Shown here: piece after piece, positions 35,576 to 42,749 of the stretch | Layout of the letters: each line of letters begins with the position of its first letter | How positions within the stretch are numbered: position 1 is the first letter of the stretch | Origin: Oxalobacteraceae bacterium UBA6704 | GTDB lineage: Bacteria; Pseudomonadota; Gammaproteobacteria; Burkholderiales; Burkholderiaceae_D | Length of the DNA: 47,386 nucleotides | NCBI GenBank assembly: GCA_002454505.1 | Contig: DKJA01000163.1 | Location: forward strand, 1 to 47,386 | Reading direction: 5' to 3' | The notes under the pieces: model-generated | The model's database searches: none | What the model was told of the DNA's origin: nothing | Seen by the model: the letters and a program-made list of their open reading frames with translations, nothing else | Made by a program: the position numbers and the translations under genes

Positions 35576-36558
35576 GCACCGCTGCTACCACCACCATTAA
35601 CCACCTGAGCGCGGCCGAGGCGCAGGCCTTCGGCAAGGTCGGCGTGCTGCTGGGCGGCCGCTCCGCCGAACGGGACGTGTCGATCATGTCCGGCACCGGC
35701 GTGCTGCAGGCGCTGCGCAGCCAGGGCATCGACGCGCATCCGTTCGATCCGGGCCAGCGTTCGCTGGCCGAACTGGCCGCGGAACAGTTTGATCGCGTGT
35801 TCATTGCGCTGCATGGCCGCTTCGGCGAAGACGGCACGCTGCAAGGCGCGCTGGAATTGATGGGCATTCCGTACACGGGCAGCGGCGTGATGGCCAGCGC
35901 GGTGGCGATGGACAAGATCACCACCAAGATCCTCTGGCTGAAAGTGGGCCTGCCGACGCCGGAATACGCCGTGCTGCACGACGACACGGACCTCGCGGCG
36001 GTGGCGGCGCAACTGGGCCTGCCGCTGATCGTCAAGCCGCCGCACGAAGGCTCGTCGATCGGTTTCTCGAAGGTCGAGGCGGTGGCAGAGTTCCAGGCGG
36101 CGTACGAAAAATGCGCGCCGCTGGACGACTCCGTGCTGGCCGAATCGTTCGTCGCCGGCCGCGAGTTCACGGTCGCGATCCTCGGCACGGGCGCGGATGC
36201 GCGCGCGCTGCCGGTCATCGAGATCGTCGCGCCGAAGGGCAACTACGATTACCAGAACAAGTACTACACGGACGTGACGCAGTACTTCTGCCCGCCGCAA
36301 CTGGACGAAGCGATCCAGGCCGAGATGCGGCGCATCGCCGTCGAGGCCTACCGCACGTCCGGCTGCGAAGGCTGGGGCCGCGTCGACGTCCTGCTGCGCG
36401 AGGAAGACAACCGGCCGTTCCTGCTGGAGGTGAACACGTCGCCCGGCATGACGAGCCATTCGCTGGTGCCGATGGCGGCGCGCGCGGTGGGCATGAGTTA
36501 CGAGCAGCTGTGCGTGGAGATCCTGCGCGGAGCACGTCTCAAGAGTTCGACCAAATAA
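35572..36558 (+). CDS. ddl: D-alanine--D-alanine ligase
   Basis: ATP-grasp enzyme of 328 residues that makes the D-Ala-D-Ala dipeptide used by MurF. KVGVLLGGRSAERDVSIMSG lies near 22-41, HGRFGEDGTLQG near 80-91, VKPPHEGSSIGFSK near 153, the Mg-binding EVNTSPGMTSHSL near 288. About 15 extra N-terminal residues precede the core, compared with DdlB of E. coli (306). Overlaps murC by four bases; ftsQ starts nine bases after it. Confidence 0.96.
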   Translation: MSTAATTTINHLSAAEAQAFGKVGVLLGGRSAERDVSIMSGTGVLQALRSQGIDAHPFDPGQRSLAELAAEQFDRVFIALHGRFGEDGTLQGALELMGIPYTGSGVMASAVAMDKITTKILWLKVGLPTPEYAVLHDDTDLAAVAAQLGLPLIVKPPHEGSSIGFSKVEAVAEFQAAYEKCAPLDDSVLAESFVAGREFTVAILGTGADARALPVIEIVAPKGNYDYQNKYYTDVTQYFCPPQLDEAIQAEMRRIAVEAYRTSGCEGWGRVDVLLREEDNRPFLLEVNTSPGMTSHSLVPMAARAVGMSYEQLCVEILRGARLKSSTK

Positions 36559-36567
36559 GGCACGGGC

Positions 36568-37332
36568 ATGTGGCAAGACGCAAAATCGTTGAACGCAACC
36601 GCCAGCGGCATCTTCGCGCTGGTGGTGGGCGTCTGCGTCGCTGCCGGCGTGTGGTGGCTGGCGCACCGGCCCGTGTTCGACCTGCGCGCGATCCGCGTCG
36701 AGTCGATGGACCGGGGCGACCTGCGCCACGTGAACCTGCTGACACTGAAGAACAGTACGCAGGGCCGCATCCGCGGCAACTTCTTCACGGCCAACCTGGA
36801 GACGGTGCGCCAGGTGTTCGAAGCGGTGCCGTGGGTACGCCGCGCCACCGTGCGGCGCGAATGGCCGGACCAGCTGATCGTCGACGTGGAAGAGCACGAG
36901 GCGCTGGGCACGTGGGGCGAGGATGGCCGGCTGCTGTCGGTCAAGGGCGATGTGTTTACCGCCAACCTGGCCGAGGCGGAAGACGATCACGAGCTGCCGC
37001 AGTTCTCCGGTCCGGAGGGCAGCGAGAAGGAAGTACTGAGCCGCTACACGGAACTGCGCAAGTGGTTCGCGCCGGCCCGGCTGGTGCCGGAAAGCCTGGC
37101 GCTGTCGAGCCGCTACGCGTGGACCGTGACGCTCGATAACGGCATGAGCGTGGCGCTGGGCCGCGAGCAGACGCCGACGATGCTGAAGGAGCGCGTGGCG
37201 CGCCTCGTGTCGGTCTGGCCGCAGCTGGCCGCGCGGGTGCAGGACGTCGAGACGATCGACATGCGCTACCAGAACGGGCTGGCGCTGTCGGCGGCGGGAT
37301 TGAAGATACCGGCTGAAAAGCCCAAGAAGTAA
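36568..37332 (+). CDS. ftsQ: Cell division protein FtsQ
   Basis: Bitopic divisome protein of 254 residues that links FtsL/FtsB to FtsA/FtsZ side proteins. A short cytoplasmic tail precedes a membrane helix at about 13-35 (ASGIFALVVGVCVAAGVWWLA), a POTRA domain (VFDLRAIRVESMDRGDLRHVN), and a beta domain containing VPWVRRATVRREWPDQLIVDVEEHEALGTW. The tail is lysine-rich (AEKPKK). Confidence 0.94.
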   Translation: MWQDAKSLNATASGIFALVVGVCVAAGVWWLAHRPVFDLRAIRVESMDRGDLRHVNLLTLKNSTQGRIRGNFFTANLETVRQVFEAVPWVRRATVRREWPDQLIVDVEEHEALGTWGEDGRLLSVKGDVFTANLAEAEDDHELPQFSGPEGSEKEVLSRYTELRKWFAPARLVPESLALSSRYAWTVTLDNGMSVALGREQTPTMLKERVARLVSVWPQLAARVQDVETIDMRYQNGLALSAAGLKIPAEKPKK

Positions 37333-37370
37333 TTGCACAAAACACGAACCGTAAAAACTGAGCACGCAAA

Positions 37371-38603
37371 ATGACTAAAGACGCGAAAAACCTGATCGTC
37401 GGCCTCGACATCGGCACCTCCAAGGTGGTTGCCGTGGTGGCCGAGGTGATGGGCGATGGCCGCCACGAAGTGATCGGGCTGGGGCAGCACGAATCCCGCG
37501 GCCTGAAAAAAGGCGTGGTGGTCAATATCGAGGCGACCGTGGAGTCGATCCAGCGTGCGCTGGAAGAAGCGGAGCTGATGGCCGACTGCAAGATCCGCAA
37601 TGTCTACGCGGGCATCGCCGGCAGCCATATCCGCAGCTTCAATTCGAGCGGCATGGTGGCCATCAAGGACAAGGAAGTCACGGCGACGGACGTGGCGCGC
37701 GTCATTGAAACGGCAAAGGCGGTTAATATCCCGACCGATCAACAGCTGCTGCATACCGTGCCACAGGAATTCATCGTCGACAGCCAGGAAGACGTGCGCG
37801 AGCCGATCGGCATGAGCGGCATCCGCCTCGAAGTGAAGGTCCACATCGTCACGGGCGCCGTCAGCGCCGTGCAGAACATCGTCAAGTGCGTACGCCGTTG
37901 CGGGCTCGAGGTCTCCGACCTGATCCTGCAGCCGATGGCATCGGCCGACGCCGTGCTGACGCCGGACGAAAAGGAATTGGGTGTAGTGCTGATCGATATC
38001 GGCGGCGGCACCACCGACGTTGCAGTGTTCTCGGACGGCGCGATCCGCCATACGGCAGTGATCCCCATCGCCGGCGACCAGATCACCAACGACATCGCAA
38101 TGGCCTTGCGGACCCCCACGTCGGAAGCGGAAGAAATCAAGATCCGTTACGGCGTGGCCAAGCAGGTGCTGGCGGATCCGGGCGAACACCTGGAAGTGCC
38201 GGGCCTGGGCGACCGCGGCCCCCGCAACCTCTCCCGTCAGGCGCTGGCTGCCGTCATCGAGCCGCGCGTCGAAGAGCTGTTCGCCATGGTGCACCAGGTG
38301 GTGCGCGAGTCCGGCTACGAGGGCGTGCTCTCGTCCGGCATCGTGCTGACCGGCGGCACGGCGATCATGCCGGGCATGGTGGAGATGGCGGAAGACATCT
38401 TCCTGAAACCGGCGCGCCTCGGCACGCCGGACTATCGCGGCCAGCTGGCCGACGTGGTGCGCAGCCCCCGCTACGCCACCGTGCTCGGCCTGCTGCTGGA
38501 AGCGAAGAAGCAGTATCTGCGCGGGCATATCGTGACGCGCCAGGATGGATCCGTGAAGGCGGTGTGGCAGCGCATGAAGGAATGGTTTTTAGGGAATTTC
38601 TAG
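37371..38603 (+). CDS. ftsA: Cell division protein FtsA
   Basis: Actin-like ATPase of 410 residues that tethers FtsZ to the membrane. NLIVGLDIGTSKVVAVVAEV at 6-25 is the first phosphate loop, followed by the FtsA-specific 1C domain and IDIGGGTTDVAVFSDGAIRHTAVIPIAGDQITNDIA near 205-240 as the second. The adenine-binding LTGGTAIMPGM is near 325. The C-terminal helix VWQRMKEWFLGNF is the amphipathic membrane-targeting sequence. Confidence 0.96.
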   Translation: MTKDAKNLIVGLDIGTSKVVAVVAEVMGDGRHEVIGLGQHESRGLKKGVVVNIEATVESIQRALEEAELMADCKIRNVYAGIAGSHIRSFNSSGMVAIKDKEVTATDVARVIETAKAVNIPTDQQLLHTVPQEFIVDSQEDVREPIGMSGIRLEVKVHIVTGAVSAVQNIVKCVRRCGLEVSDLILQPMASADAVLTPDEKELGVVLIDIGGGTTDVAVFSDGAIRHTAVIPIAGDQITNDIAMALRTPTSEAEEIKIRYGVAKQVLADPGEHLEVPGLGDRGPRNLSRQALAAVIEPRVEELFAMVHQVVRESGYEGVLSSGIVLTGGTAIMPGMVEMAEDIFLKPARLGTPDYRGQLADVVRSPRYATVLGLLLEAKKQYLRGHIVTRQDGSVKAVWQRMKEWFLGNF

Positions 38604-38740
38604 GCAGTGCCCGTGTGAGCGGCGAGTGGCGGACAAACGGTTTTTTAACTTTACTTGGTATTTAACGCAGTTTTCAATCTCCAGTTCTCCTACCGATATG
38701 AGGACTGGCGCTTGGAAACCGCATCTTTTAGGAGCACATC
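38604..38740 (+). promoter_or_regulatory. ftsA-ftsZ gap with probable ftsZ promoter
   Basis: An AT-rich patch (38639-38680, TTTTTTAACTTTACTTGGTATTTAAC) sits amid high-GC genes, followed by the ftsZ ribosome-binding site. A separate ftsZ promoter is common in this position. Exact boxes are not assigned. Confidence 0.4.
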
Positions 38741-39946
38741 ATGGAGTTCGATATGGTCGATAACGCAGCACTGGGGACCGTGATCAAGGTGGTCGGTGTG
38801 GGCGGCGCAGGCGGCAACGCGGTACAGCACATGATCAACAAGGGCATGAGCGGCGTCGAGTTCATCGCCGCCAACACGGATGCCCAGGCACTGTCGGCTT
38901 CCCGGGCCAGCAACCTGATCCAGATCGGCGAGACCGGCCTGGGCGCCGGCATGAAGCCGGAAGTGGGCCGCCAGCTGGCCGAGGAATCGCGCGAGCGTAT
39001 CGAGGATGCGCTGCGCGGCGCGCACATGGTGTTCATCGCGGCCGGCATGGGCGGCGGCACCGGCACGGGCGCGGCACCGATCGTGGCCGAAGTGGCCAAG
39101 AAGCTGGGCGCGCTGACGGTGGCCGTCGTGTCGAAGCCGTTCTCGCACGAAGGCCAGAAGTGCATGGACATCGCCGACGAAGGCCTGGAACAGCTGTCGC
39201 AGAACGTCGACTCGCTGATCGTGATCCTGAACGAGAAGCTGGAAGAGATCTACGAAGACGAATCCCTGATCGAGTGGCTGCAGCATGCCGACGATGTGCT
39301 GAACAACGCGGTGGCCGGCATCGCCGAGATCATCAACGTGCCGGGCCACATCAACGTCGACTTCAACGACGTGAAGACGATCATGGGCGAGCAGGGCAAG
39401 GCCATGATGGGTACCGCTTCCGCCTCCGGCGTGGACCGCGCCCGCATCGCTGCGGAGCAGGCCGTCGCTTCGCCGCTGCTGGACGGCGTGGACCTGTCCG
39501 GCGCGCGCGGCGTGCTGGTCAACGTCACCGCGTCGCGCGGCCTGAAGGGTAAGGAGATCAAGGAAGTCATGGCTGCCGTGCGCGCGTTCGCCGCACCGGA
39601 CGCGTCGATCGCGCAGGGTATCGCGTACGACGACGACATGGGCGATTCGATCCGCGTGACCGTCGTGGCGACGGGCCTGGGCAAGGCCAAGAAGCACGTG
39701 CAGCTGGTGCCGCAGCAGATGCTGCGCACCGGTACCACCAACGGCCCGCTGCATCCGCAGGCCGCGCTGGGCGGCGGCGCTTCGACGTCCGTGTCGATGG
39801 GCACCGGCAGCGCGCAGTCGTTCGAAGGCATGAAGGCCCCGGCCGTATGGCGCCGCGAGTCCGCTTCCGAACAGGTGCGCGCGATGGAAAAGAACGGCAT
39901 GGAAACCTACGACATCCCGGCCTTCCTGCGCAAGCAGGCGGACTGA
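38741..39946 (+). CDS. ftsZ: Cell division protein FtsZ
   Basis: Tubulin-like GTPase of 401 residues that forms the Z ring. The tubulin signature GGGTGTGAAP is near 105-114, the NxD-type T7 loop (HINVDFNDVKTIM) near 205, and the C-terminal conserved tail DIPAFLRKQAD is where FtsA binds. The linker before it is rich in Ala/Gly/Ser. AGGAG eight bases upstream sets the start. The 137-base gap after ftsA is the largest in the cluster and likely holds an extra ftsZ promoter. Confidence 0.97.
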   Translation: MEFDMVDNAALGTVIKVVGVGGAGGNAVQHMINKGMSGVEFIAANTDAQALSASRASNLIQIGETGLGAGMKPEVGRQLAEESRERIEDALRGAHMVFIAAGMGGGTGTGAAPIVAEVAKKLGALTVAVVSKPFSHEGQKCMDIADEGLEQLSQNVDSLIVILNEKLEEIYEDESLIEWLQHADDVLNNAVAGIAEIINVPGHINVDFNDVKTIMGEQGKAMMGTASASGVDRARIAAEQAVASPLLDGVDLSGARGVLVNVTASRGLKGKEIKEVMAAVRAFAAPDASIAQGIAYDDDMGDSIRVTVVATGLGKAKKHVQLVPQQMLRTGTTNGPLHPQAALGGGASTSVSMGTGSAQSFEGMKAPAVWRRESASEQVRAMEKNGMETYDIPAFLRKQAD

Positions 39947-40059
39947 TGGATCGAAGATACCGGCAGCGGTAAAACCCGCTGCCGCCGCGCCGGCCTTGGT
40001 GAGAGGGGCCGGCGCATTGAGCGTACTCGCTCGCCCTCTGGCATACTGCTGCCGGGGCC

Positions 40060-40085
40060 ACGCCGCCTTGCGCGGCGTTTTTTTT
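40060..40085 (+). terminator. Rho-independent terminator after ftsZ
   Basis: Stem ACGCCGC / GCGGCGT with loop CTT-G type, followed by an uninterrupted run of T. It marks the end of the dcw operon 113 bases past the ftsZ stop and separates it from the peroxiredoxin gene. Confidence 0.9.
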
Positions 40086-40174
40086 GGGGACTGTCCCCGG
40101 AGGGGCCTGTCCCCGGGGTTGCTTTTGAATTTGACAATCAACCCCGGGGACAGGCCCTTGCAGGGACAGTCCCC
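40086..40174. repeat. Long inverted repeat, type A copy 2
   Basis: 36-base arms at 40086-40121 and 40139-40174 with a 17-base loop. The left arm is identical to that of 7205-7240 except for three bases between the two sub-palindromes. It directly follows the ftsZ terminator T-run and precedes the peroxiredoxin ribosome-binding site by about 15 bases. Confidence 0.92.
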
Positions 40175-40208
40175 ACCCGTCCAACGAGAGATAACAGAGG
40201 AGTCCACC

Positions 40209-40712
40209 ATGACCATCAAGATCGGCGACAGGCTGCCCGACGGCACGCTGTCCGAATTCATCGAAGTCGAAACCGAAGCGTGCGCGCTGGGGCCGAACAC
40301 GTTCAACGTGCAGGACCTCGTCAAGGGCCGCAAGATCGCCATCTTCGGCCTGCCGGGTGCCTACACGCCGACCTGCTCGGCCAAGCACGTGCCGGGCTAT
40401 GTGCAGCATGCCGACGAGCTGAAGGCCAAGGGCGTCGACGAGATCTGGTGCATCTCCGTCAACGACGCGTTCGTCATGGGCGCCTGGGGCCGCGACCAGA
40501 AAGCCACCGGCATCGTCCGCATGATGGGCGACGGTAATGCCGTCTACACGAAGGCGCTGGGCCTGGATGCGGACTTCGCCAAGTTCGGCATGGGCACGCG
40601 CTCGCAGCGTTACTCGATGCTGGTCGAGGACGGCGTCGTCACGCAGCTCAATATCGAGCAGGGCGGCAAGTTCGAGGTGTCGAATGCGGAGACGCTGCTG
40701 ACGCAGGTGTAA
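40209..40712 (+). CDS. Peroxiredoxin (Prx5-like)
   Basis: Thiol peroxidase of 167 residues. The peroxidatic cysteine C56 sits in GAYTPTCSAKHVPGY, and C81 lies in the typical DEIWCISVNDAFVMGAW strand. It reduces hydrogen peroxide and organic peroxides, with glutathione or thioredoxin as likely reductant. GAGGAG upstream sets the start; an in-frame extension to 39996 runs through the repeat and is rejected. A peroxiredoxin right after ftsZ is a known arrangement in Burkholderiales. A GC-rich stem (ACCGGGGC / GCCCCGGT, 40721-40748) follows the stop. Confidence 0.94.
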   Translation: MTIKIGDRLPDGTLSEFIEVETEACALGPNTFNVQDLVKGRKIAIFGLPGAYTPTCSAKHVPGYVQHADELKAKGVDEIWCISVNDAFVMGAWGRDQKATGIVRMMGDGNAVYTKALGLDADFAKFGMGTRSQRYSMLVEDGVVTQLNIEQGGKFEVSNAETLLTQV

Positions 40713-40720
40713 TCCGAAAC

Positions 40721-40748
40721 ACCGGGGCAGCGTCCGCCGCGCCCCGGT
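40721..40748. terminator. Hairpin between convergent peroxiredoxin and PEP-CTERM genes
   Basis: Perfect eight-base stem ACCGGGGC / GCCCCGGT with a 12-base loop in the 42-base gap between two convergent genes. There is no T-run, so termination is inferred from position only. Confidence 0.5.
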
Positions 40749-40754
40749 CGATGC

Positions 40755-41600
40755 TTATGCGGCTTTTTTGCGCCGCGCCACAAAGCCCAGCAGCGCCAGC
40801 CCGCCGAGCAGCATGCCGTACGTCGTCGGCTCCGGCACGGCCGCGATCGAATGGCCGCCGATGCCGCCTTCGGTGTACAGCGTGGCCATCGAATCGGCCG
40901 CCGTCAGGTTGCTGAAGCTGACCGACAGGTCGCCATCCCAGTGCAGGCTCTGGCCCAGCGGATTGCCCAGCGCATCGAACTGGTAGCCGGCGATCAGCTC
41001 CTGCCACTGCTCGTCCATCACGTATTCGCCGTTCTCGTCCAGGCCGTCGAGGCCCATCAGGATGTGGCCTTTGGCCAGCTCGTCGAGGCCGCTGGCGCTG
41101 TCGTAGCCCAGCGTGGTGGCCACGTCGATGCTGGCATTGAACGTGATGGTCACTTTCGTGTTGGCCGAGATGCCGAAGTTCATCGACGTGTAAGCCGCCG
41201 CCAGCCCGCCGTATTCGCCATAGCTGCCGATACCGCTTTGCGCGCTGCCATCCAGCGCCAGCGACGAGTAACCGACGATGGACGACGTGCCGGCAATCGT
41301 CGCCGCCGACTGCGCGAACGGCGTGCTGGCCGTGCCGGACAGCGTGCTGCCGGCCTTCGTGCCGAGCGCCGCATAGGCATCGTTCGAATACGACGGGTCG
41401 AAGCCGCCGGCGCCGATGTTCAGGTAGGGCTGGCTGCCGTGCATCATGGCGATCCACGGCGTGATGCCGTCGCTGGCGTCGAGGTCGGTCAGCGTGATGG
41501 TGACGTTGTTGATGTGCAGCGAGCTGGTGGCGCCGGCGAAGACGGCGGGGGCCGCCGCGGCGAGGCAGGCGGTAACGGCGATGCGTGCGTAAGGTTTCAT
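40755..41600 (-). CDS. PEP-CTERM exported protein, paralog 1
   Basis: Predicted 281-residue exported protein with a signal peptide (1-22, ending VFA) and a C-terminal PEP-CTERM sorting signal: VPEPTTYGMLLGGLALLGF then ARRKK, the tripartite motif recognised by exosortase. The mature N-terminus carries TITLTDLDASDGITP, shared with the gene upstream in the operon. WDGDLSVSFSNLTAAD near 225-240 is also shared. The middle is rich in Gly/Ser/Ala and looks beta-structured. It starts 15 bases after the stop of paralog 2, so they are co-transcribed. No exosortase is in the window. Function unknown; the family is often linked to biofilm matrix or cell-surface display. Confidence 0.85.
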   Translation of the reverse strand: MKPYARIAVTACLAAAAPAVFAGATSSLHINNVTITLTDLDASDGITPWIAMMHGSQPYLNIGAGGFDPSYSNDAYAALGTKAGSTLSGTASTPFAQSAATIAGTSSIVGYSSLALDGSAQSGIGSYGEYGGLAAAYTSMNFGISANTKVTITFNASIDVATTLGYDSASGLDELAKGHILMGLDGLDENGEYVMDEQWQELIAGYQFDALGNPLGQSLHWDGDLSVSFSNLTAADSMATLYTEGGIGGHSIAAVPEPTTYGMLLGGLALLGFVARRKKAA

Positions 41601-41615
41601 GTGGTCTCCTTGTGG

Positions 41616-42473
41616 TCAGGCGCGGCGGCGGCGGGCAACGCAGCCGACGAGGCCGAGCCCGGCCAGCAGCATGGCGCCGGTGGCCGGCTCCGGTACGGCC
41701 GACACGGCCGAGTGGCCGAAGGCGCGCGTTTCGGCGGCAAAGCGGCCTTCGGCATCCGCGCCCGTCAGGTTGCTGTAGGTGACATTCAGGATGCCGTCCC
41801 ATGCGGCCGTGGTGCCGTGTACATTGCCGGCATCGTCCAGCACGTAACTGGCGGTGGCAAAGTGTTCCTCGTCGTCCCAGACCATTTCGCCGTTGGCGCC
41901 GATGCCGCCGGCCGTCAGGTAGACGAGCGAGCCGCCCGCTTCATCCCACCCGGTGGACGGATCGCCGCCGGTCGACGTCTCGCCGCGGGCCCAGCCGGCG
42001 ACGGAGAACTGCACCGCCGTGTTGGCGGACAGCGTGAAGAGCGCCCACGGCGACGTGGCCGTCACGCCGTACGAACCGCGCGCATCGACACCGCTGCCGG
42101 CGCTGCCCTGCGTCGTGATGGCGGAAAATCCCGCGCCGGCAATGCCGTTGATGCTGCCGCTGGCGGACGCCATCGGCGTGCTGCCGGCGGCGCCGACGAG
42201 CCCCGTCTGCGTGGCGCCGGTGCGGCGGAACTCGCGGAACGCTTCCTCGTCCGCGGTCCACGAGCGGGTTTCGCCGCTGACGGTGCCGCCGGACATGCCG
42301 CCCGGATCGGCCGCGAACAGGATCGACGGCGTGATGCCGTCGTTCGGGTCGAGGTCGATCAGCGTGATGGTGATTGCGCCGAGTCCCGCCGAACTGGTCG
42401 CGGTGGCCGCCGCCAGCGGTGCCACTGCGGCCAGGACGGCCGCCCCCATGAACTTCAATGCCAGGTCTTTCAT
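41616..42473 (-). CDS. PEP-CTERM exported protein, paralog 2
   Basis: 285 residues, first gene of a two-gene operon with paralog 1. Signal peptide at about 1-23 (VLAAVAPLAAA), then TITLIDLDPNDGITP, matching paralog 1. The C-terminal part has WDGILNVTYSNLTGAD, then VPEPATGAMLLAGLGLVGCVARRRR, a clear PEP-CTERM signal. AAGGAAG lies seven bases before the start. A perfect palindrome, an operator candidate, lies 62-81 bases upstream. The two paralogs agree at their ends and differ strongly in the middle, so they probably arose by an old duplication. Confidence 0.85.
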   Translation of the reverse strand: MKDLALKFMGAAVLAAVAPLAAATATSSAGLGAITITLIDLDPNDGITPSILFAADPGGMSGGTVSGETRSWTADEEAFREFRRTGATQTGLVGAAGSTPMASASGSINGIAGAGFSAITTQGSAGSGVDARGSYGVTATSPWALFTLSANTAVQFSVAGWARGETSTGGDPSTGWDEAGGSLVYLTAGGIGANGEMVWDDEEHFATASYVLDDAGNVHGTTAAWDGILNVTYSNLTGADAEGRFAAETRAFGHSAVSAVPEPATGAMLLAGLGLVGCVARRRRA

Positions 42474-42534
42474 TATTTCTTCCTTTTGGTTGACTGGAAG
42501 TTAATGATGAGGTGGCCGAATGTGGCGTTGAAGG

Positions 42535-42554
42535 TTGTAACTGGACAGTTACAA
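42535..42554. promoter_or_regulatory. Perfect palindrome upstream of the PEP-CTERM operon
   Basis: TTGTAACTGGACAGTTACAA has 8-base arms around GGAC. Read as TGTAAC-N6-GTTACA it has the same spacing as TyrR/PhhR-type boxes, though the regulator is unknown. It lies 62 bases upstream of the first PEP-CTERM start codon, within the expected promoter zone. Confidence 0.65.
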
Positions 42555-42685
42555 ATTTACTAACAGCAATTATGTTCTGGGAGATATGCCCGTATGCGTG
42601 GGGAAAGCTTTATGCAACAGGTGCTACAGAAGGGAACGCGGACGCATGCGCCCGCGCGCCCGGTTGCAAATAGAGTCCTTACGGT

Positions 42686-42716
42686 CGAGCACGAAAACGT
42701 TTAACGTTCGTGCTCG
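42686..42716. repeat. Hairpin CGAGCACGAA downstream of the tannase gene
   Basis: Perfect 10-base arms (42686-42695 and 42707-42716) around an 11-base loop that itself contains AACGTT-like symmetry. It lies 34 bases past the stop of the tannase-family gene and may act as its transcript end, although no T-run follows. Confidence 0.7.
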
Positions 42717-42749
42717 GCAGTAACGTTGCGGATCAGCGACAGCGGGCGC

